Source: Paenibacillus sp. EZ-K15 (GTDB lineage Bacteria; Bacillota; Bacilli; Paenibacillales; Paenibacillaceae). Taken from it: 64,000 nt of DNA. Location of the stretch: contig NZ_PDHM01000022.1 in assembly GCF_002573715.1 (NCBI RefSeq), forward strand, positions 228,426 to 292,425. Reading direction: 5' to 3'. This document shows positions 60,217 to 64,000 of this stretch, in pieces. The notes below the pieces were generated by a model that did not search any database, was not told the DNA's origin, and saw nothing but the letters and a program-made list of their open reading frames with translations. Position 1 is the first letter of the stretch, and each line of letters opens with the position of its first letter. The translations under genes were made by a program, and so were the position numbers.

Positions 60217-60903
60217 TTACTCGGACTTCGAAGAATTCCCCATTTTGTTTTTCAAAGCTTGCAGCTGCTCATCAACTTTCAATTGCTTCTCAGCATCCAC
60301 TGGGCTTGTGTATACTGCATTGTTAGGACGGTATGGGGCGCGAAGCACATCAGCTTCTGCTTCCAGTTGCATGATTTTTTCCTCCATGCGGTGGAAGCCC
60401 ATCGAAGCACTGCCGCTTTCGATCGTATGCAGGCTGCTCACTTGAGACATTTGTTTCTTCGCTTTAGCCATTTGAGCGCGAGCAACAAGCTCATTGCGCT
60501 TGTTGCGCATTTTGTAGAACTCGTCTTTCATTTCATGCAGCTGAGCTACAAGTTCTTTCGCTTGAGCCTCGGATTGCAGGTGCAATTCCACGTACTCGGT
60601 TTCTTTTTGATCGAAATAGATTTTTTCTTCAAGCAGCTTGCGAGCCACTTCTTCTTGACCATTCTTAAGAGCCAATTCAGCTTGAGCTTCACGTTGTGCC
60701 GCCATCTTCACAGCCTCATCGACGCGCTGCTTCATACGACGCTCGTTAGCCATTTGCTTCGCAACTGTTACCTCTGCTTCATGAATTTCTGCCTCCATGT
60801 CGCGCAGGTACTGGTTCAACATTACGATTGGATCCTCTACTTTATCCAGCAGTTCATTCACCGATGCTTTCGTCATATCCTTAATTCTTTTAAATACTCC
60901 CAT
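60217..60903 (-). CDS. PspA/IM30 family protein, LiaH-like (copy A)
   Basis: A 228-residue coiled-coil protein of the PspA/ESCRT-III family. The amphipathic N-terminus (MGVFKRIKDMTKASVNELLD) is expected to bind damaged membrane, followed by long charged helices to about residue 185. Its ATG is 1 nt after the PspC stop (TAA-C-ATG), so it is translationally coupled. Its paralog at 61387 differs in sequence beyond the family core. Assembly into protective rings on the membrane is the known role of the family. Confidence 0.92.
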   Translation of the reverse strand: MGVFKRIKDMTKASVNELLDKVEDPIVMLNQYLRDMEAEIHEAEVTVAKQMANERRMKQRVDEAVKMAAQREAQAELALKNGQEEVARKLLEEKIYFDQKETEYVELHLQSEAQAKELVAQLHEMKDEFYKMRNKRNELVARAQMAKAKKQMSQVSSLHTIESGSASMGFHRMEEKIMQLEAEADVLRAPYRPNNAVYTSPVDAEKQLKVDEQLQALKNKMGNSSKSE

Positions 60904-60904
60904 G

Positions 60905-61384
60905 TTATTTATCTCCCTTCTCATAGTTCGAAAGTTTTTTCTTCAATTCTTCGATTTCTTTTTGCATTGCTTTTCTCTCAATATCCTTCATCATCGCATC
61001 CAGATCGGAATCCGCAGACGCGTTGTTTCTTGTGCCATTGGGACGGTCATATTTGGGGCCAAAACTTCCATGCTCATTAGGATAGCCTTGACGTCCATAA
61101 GCATCGTTATAGCTGTTGTAGCCTGGTCCCGGGCCCGGATGATCGTTGTAACGGTATCCGCCACCATGTCTTCCCTGTGGACCATACGGATCGTGATAGT
61201 ACGGCTCCTTAGGTACTACAAGGGATGCAATCAGATAGATCAACAGCGTTGTACCGCCTGTGAAAAAGATACTGACTACAAATATGATTCTAAGTAGGGT
61301 AGATTCGACTCCGAAATGATCGGATATACCGCCGATCAACCCTGTGAACATCTTGTCTCGGGTGGAACGGTACAATCTAGTCAT
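60905..61384 (-). CDS. PspC domain protein
   Basis: A 159-residue protein with an N-terminal PspC domain (RLYRSTRDKMFTGLIGGISD, residues 3-22), one membrane helix (about 31-57), and a Tyr/Gly/His-rich hydrophilic region (about 60-115) before a coiled-coil tail. PspC anchors phage-shock responses at the membrane in other bacteria. It sits between two pspA genes, with a 2-nt gap after the first and a 1-nt gap before the second. The tail probably faces the cytosol and may contact PspA. Confidence 0.88.
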   Translation of the reverse strand: MTRLYRSTRDKMFTGLIGGISDHFGVESTLLRIIFVVSIFFTGGTTLLIYLIASLVVPKEPYYHDPYGPQGRHGGGYRYNDHPGPGPGYNSYNDAYGRQGYPNEHGSFGPKYDRPNGTRNNASADSDLDAMMKDIERKAMQKEIEELKKKLSNYEKGDK

Positions 61385-61386
61385 GG

Positions 61387-62064
61387 TTACTCCTTTCCGC
61401 TGTTATTCAGCTTTTGCTTCAGGCGGGCAAGTTCTTTTTCCAATACAGTGGAGACTGTTTCACCAGCCTGATCCATGTATTCCTGCCCCATGCGGCGTAA
61501 ATCGCGAAGACTTCTGGCTTCCAGTTCCCAGTCGCTGATACGGTCTTCGAGACGATTGAACATCTTCGGTACATCAGGACCGCCGCCATAGGAGCCTGTA
61601 CGTTCATTCATTTTTTGCTGAAGACGAAGGGTTTCCACTCGGGCAACATAATACTGACGTTTGCTGTATACCGTCTGATATTCCATCCGCAGCTCGCCGA
61701 GCTGCTCCTCGATTTCTTTTAACGACTCCAGGCTTGAGGACAACAGGCCTTGATACTGTTCAATCTTTTCCTCATAGATCAGCTTCTCCTGCAATGCCAG
61801 CTTGGCAAGATGTTCTTCACCGGCCTTCAGTGCAAGCAGTGCCTGCTCTTCGCGTTTATATCGCATGGTTTCTGCTTGATCCACCTGCTGCTTCAGCTGT
61901 CTGGAATGTACTTGACATTGCTGCTGCAGCTTCTCAGCCTCAGCAATGTCCTGTCTGGTTGAATGTAGGAACTGGTCGATCAATCGAACCGGATCCTGGC
62001 TCTGCTCGAGCTTTTCATTCAATGTTGCTACGGTTATGTCTCTTATCCGCCGGAAAACACTCAT
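61387..62064 (-). CDS. PspA/IM30 family protein (copy B)
   Basis: A 225-residue PspA-family coiled-coil protein. It starts with MSVFRRIRDITVATLNEKLE, the amphipathic membrane-contact helix, and has long charged helices. A gap in the helical pattern (RTGSYGGGPDVPKM) near residue 153 splits it. ATG at 62064 follows GAGGAGGGC. It is the first pspA of the locus, 68 nt after the liaI-like gene; similarity to copy A is moderate, so the two may co-assemble or act at different stages. Confidence 0.9.
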   Translation of the reverse strand: MSVFRRIRDITVATLNEKLEQSQDPVRLIDQFLHSTRQDIAEAEKLQQQCQVHSRQLKQQVDQAETMRYKREEQALLALKAGEEHLAKLALQEKLIYEEKIEQYQGLLSSSLESLKEIEEQLGELRMEYQTVYSKRQYYVARVETLRLQQKMNERTGSYGGGPDVPKMFNRLEDRISDWELEARSLRDLRRMGQEYMDQAGETVSTVLEKELARLKQKLNNSGKE

Positions 62065-62132
62065 ATTCGCTTAGCCCTCCTCATCTATCATGATCTGTTG
62101 TTTTTGCATGTTATTTAATGTAGTGGTTTTTA

Positions 62133-62432
62133 TCAATAACGGGGTCTACCATTCTTCAATCGGGACACCCCGTAGATGATCAAGATGATTCCAAGGATCG
62201 GACCGATCAGCCAAGACAGTTTACCCATCAACCAGATCACACCGATACCGAGAATAACCCATCCCATCAAGGTGTTACCTCTCCGGATCCCGTAGTATCC
62301 CAAAGCGACCATCAGGATTGGAATTACAAGACTGAACAACCATCCAAGCAGAGGACCGAATACTCCCAGGAGAACCAAGATCCCTACACCAATCAACAGG
62401 ATACTCATTCCATTTCCTTTTGAATTTCTCAT
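62133..62432 (-). CDS. LiaI-like small membrane protein
   Basis: A 99-residue protein with three or four hydrophobic segments (about 8-22, 26-46, 52-69, 71-90) and short basic ends. Its position ahead of PspA, as in Bacillus liaI-liaH, and its GxLxLLxGxF pattern similar to the N-terminal part of LiaF support the call. LiaI recruits LiaH to the membrane. ATG at 62432 follows AAAGGCGGTG. First gene of the operon. Confidence 0.78.
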   Translation of the reverse strand: MRNSKGNGMSILLIGVGILVLLGVFGPLLGWLFSLVIPILMVALGYYGIRRGNTLMGWVILGIGVIWLMGKLSWLIGPILGIILIIYGVSRLKNGRPRY

Positions 62433-62787
62433 TTATACACCGCCTTTCTGTTGTTTGATCGTTGTTTCATTTGTTCAACCTTATGACTCTATTCTAGGTA
62501 ATTTCGAGTTTAACTAAAACGGCCTGGGGACGGTTTTTGCACCTAGACCTAAGGCGGGGCCTCCTATAGACCTGCGTCCAACCCTGCACTGGATCAATGA
62601 TTCGATAAGCTGACCTGTGTGGATGAATCCTCCGGTATCCTTGCTTTTGTTTTACCTAATAAAGGTGATAGTAGTAAAGCCCGTGGAACGGTAGGTTAAG
62701 GTAGCGGTAGGATGAAGCATGGAGTCAAATATGAAAATCACGAGGAAGGATTCCATGAAACGAAGCTATCGATGTAATTGCAACGAA
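62433..62787. other. Intergenic region between the Lia locus and the tRNA cluster
   Basis: About 355 nt. It should carry the Lia promoter and the LiaR site, but no hexamer pair or inverted repeat is convincing. No coding frame is credible. Confidence 0.4.
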
Positions 62788-62824
62788 AAAAGGAATGCAG
62801 ACGTTTATAGTCTACATTCCTTTT
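62788..62824 (-). terminator. Terminator of the tRNA cluster
   Basis: AAAAGGAATG-C-AGAC pairs with GTCT-A-CATTCCTTTT; the A run (62786-62791) gives T on the minus strand. Confidence 0.9.
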
Positions 62825-62830
62825 GAATGA

Positions 62831-62910
62831 TGCCGGTGAAGGGACTCGAACCCCCACGGTTTCCCTCACGATTTTGAGTCGCGCGCGTCTGCCAATTCCG
62901 CCACACCGGC
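62831..62910 (-). tRNA. tRNA-Leu (anticodon CAA)
   Basis: Acceptor GCCGGTG, anticodon loop CTCAAAA, and the T arm GGGGGTTCGAGTCCC. Its short variable arm is at the low end for tRNA-Leu. The CCA end is not encoded (genomic TCA follows). Last tRNA of the cluster. Confidence 0.93.
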
Positions 62911-62921
62911 TTACTTTATGG

Positions 62922-62995
62922 CGTGCCCTAAGAGATTCGAACTCCTGACCTTTTGATTCGTAGTCAAACGCTCTATCCAGCTGAGCTAAGGGCAC
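62922..62995 (-). tRNA. tRNA-Arg (anticodon ACG)
   Basis: Acceptor GTGCCCT, anticodon loop CTACGAA, T arm standard. CCA is encoded. The A34 is expected to be edited to inosine by TadA. Confidence 0.95.
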
Positions 62996-63010
62996 ATAGT
63001 TTTGTTATGG

Positions 63011-63081
63011 AGGCGCCACCCAGATTCGAACTGGGGATAAAGCTTTTGCAGAGCTGTGCCTTACCACTTGGCTATGGCGCC
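63011..63081 (-). tRNA. tRNA-Cys (anticodon GCA)
   Basis: Acceptor GGCGCCA, anticodon loop CTGCAAA, discriminator T (U73), as required by CysRS. CCA is encoded. Confidence 0.95.
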
Positions 63082-63095
63082 AGAAATAAAAATGG

Positions 63096-63167
63096 AGCGG
63101 ACGACGGGAATCGAACCCGCGACCCTCGCCTTGGCAAGGCGATGCTCTACCGCTGAGCCACGTCCGC
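63096..63167 (-). tRNA. tRNA-Gly (anticodon GCC)
   Basis: Acceptor GCGGACG, anticodon loop TTGCCAA, discriminator T. CCA is encoded. Confidence 0.95.
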
Positions 63168-63185
63168 AAACATAAAAATCAATGG

Positions 63186-63257
63186 CTGGGGATATAGGAT
63201 TCGAACCTATGCATGACGGAGTCAAAGTCCGTTGCCTTACCGCTTGGCTAATCCCCA
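63186..63257 (-). tRNA. tRNA-Gln (anticodon TTG)
   Basis: Acceptor TGGGGAT, anticodon loop CTTTGAC, T arm standard. CCA is encoded (63183-63185). Confidence 0.95.
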
Positions 63258-63279
63258 ACATTTTTTTAAAAAACTATGG

Positions 63280-63353
63280 GGCGACCGATGGGTCTCGAAC
63301 CCACGAATGCCGGAACCACAATCCGGTGCGTTAACCCCTTCGCCACGATCGCC
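63280..63353 (-). tRNA. tRNA-His (anticodon GTG), copy 1
   Basis: The genome-encoded G(-1) pairs with C73, the identity element of tRNA-His. Anticodon loop TTGTGGT. CCA is encoded just after C73. Identical over 74 nt to the copy at 63398. Confidence 0.95.
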
Positions 63354-63397
63354 ATAATGTAATAGTTTTTTTAGAGAATAATCATAATGAAATAATG

Positions 63398-63471
63398 GGC
63401 GACCGATGGGTCTCGAACCCACGAATGCCGGAACCACAATCCGGTGCGTTAACCCCTTCGCCACGATCGCC
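63398..63471 (-). tRNA. tRNA-His (anticodon GTG), copy 2
   Basis: Same 74-nt sequence as copy 1, including G(-1). Unlike copy 1 it lacks an encoded CCA (genomic CAT follows C73). Transcribed before copy 1. Confidence 0.95.
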
Positions 63472-63495
63472 AAGTTCATTATAAATATTCAATGG

Positions 63496-63566
63496 CAGGG
63501 GCAGCAGGAATTGAACCCACACCAACGGTTTTGGAGACCGTTGTTCTACCTTTAAACTATGCCCCT
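63496..63566 (-). tRNA. tRNA-Trp (anticodon CCA)
   Basis: Acceptor AGGGGCA, anticodon loop CTCCAAA, discriminator G. CCA is encoded. This is the ligand of the trpS T-box at 36740. Confidence 0.95.
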
Positions 63567-63575
63567 AAAAACTGG

Positions 63576-63657
63576 TGGAGGATGATGGATTCGAACCACC
63601 GAACTCGAAGAGAGCAGATTTACAGTCTGCCGTGTTTAGCCACTTCACTAATCCTCC
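63576..63657 (-). tRNA. tRNA-Tyr (anticodon GTA)
   Basis: Class II tRNA with a long variable arm; anticodon loop CTGTAAA, discriminator A. CCA is encoded. Confidence 0.95.
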
Positions 63658-63664
63658 AGAATGG

Positions 63665-63737
<73 letters not shown>

Positions 63738-63762
63738 ATATAAAGTTATAAAACGTACATGG

Positions 63763-63835
<73 letters not shown>

Positions 63836-63907
63836 TTAAAGCTCTTCGCGAACTTTGACGGAACCCAATATCGGATACTCATCTCATCCCAAAGTTATAA
63901 ATAATGG

Positions 63908-63981
63908 CGGAACTGACGGGATTCGAACCCGCGATCTCCTGCGTGACAGGCAGGCATGTTAGGCCTCTACACCACAGTTCC
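63908..63981 (-). tRNA. tRNA-Asp (anticodon GTC)
   Basis: Acceptor GGAACTG, anticodon loop CTGTCAC, discriminator G. CCA is encoded. First tRNA of the visible cluster, which may extend beyond the right edge. Confidence 0.95.
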
Positions 63982-64000
63982 ATGAGGCATTATCGCTATC

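Noticed and set aside
62440..62560. LiaR-binding site upstream of the liaI-like gene
   Set aside because: I searched by eye for an inverted repeat like the Bacillus LiaR box and found none that convinces.

Overview
The window is chromosomal DNA of an aerobic, endospore-forming Firmicute, most probably Paenibacillus or a close relative. This rests on the gene content: alpha/beta-type SASPs, SspI, Sda, YlbJ, YunB, YheC/D and YjcZ-like spore genes, a Bacillus-like yui/yum/yut gene set, a SAM riboswitch over metNIQ, a Trp T-box over trpS, and a trnD-like tRNA cluster. I see no insertion sequence, prophage, CRISPR array or rRNA gene. Nearly all of it is core chromosome.

Layout. 0-5 kb: 5' part of uvrC, trxA, yqzM, the replication initiation pair dnaB-dnaI, and yuiB. 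5-15.8 kb: a redox and Fe-S block (hemQ, two type II NADH dehydrogenase-like flavoproteins, YumC, an A-type carrier, YuzB, a NifU-like scaffold, mqnE). Into it are set a YheC/D spore ATP-grasp gene and a small sda gene whose promoter is flanked by a DnaA-box cluster. 16-19 kb: the metNIQ methionine importer under an S-box. 19-26 kb: a HEPN-domain protein, heme A synthase, a thioredoxin-like protein, a DUF2515 protein, a MurJ/SpoVB-type flippase, DUF456 and HAD genes. 26.6-35 kb: a START-like protein, a class B PBP, a CvpA-like/transglutaminase fusion, an MFS exporter, a toprim protein, and the sco-ctaB pair for cytochrome oxidase assembly. 35-45.5 kb: two SASP genes with sigma-G type promoters, trpS with its T-box, an aldose epimerase, an oligoendopeptidase, yycC, DUF2225, a truncated hemoglobin, ylbJ and nadK. 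45.5-57.4 kb: yutD, lipA, a LytH-like M23 peptidase, yunB, an ArsR-AHSA1 unit with clear operators, an RNA methyltransferase, a KtrA/C-type RCK protein, sspI, prfC, zwf and ywmB. 57.6-62.4 kb: a seven-gene Lia/Psp envelope-stress locus with two PspA paralogs and a PspC protein ahead of liaFSR. 62.8-64 kb: twelve tRNA genes on the minus strand, including two identical tRNA-His copies.

Functional themes. Respiration and heme use are served by hemQ, ctaA, ctaB, sco, ndh and mqnE. Fe-S and lipoate assembly are served by YutM, YutI and LipA. The spore programme appears as scattered single genes. Envelope upkeep is represented by the PBP, the flippase, the M23 peptidase, the transglutaminase fusion and the Lia system. 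The most notable signals beyond routine annotation are the DnaA-box cluster at sda, a 52-61 nt palindromic repeat present in two inverted copies 8.8 kb apart, the enlarged Lia/Psp operon with internal hairpins, the double-operator ArsR promoter, a core-genome HEPN protein with an intact R-x4-H motif, and an Ala/Gly/Glu-rich insert inside UvrC. I found no strong case for a wholly new defence or biosynthetic system.
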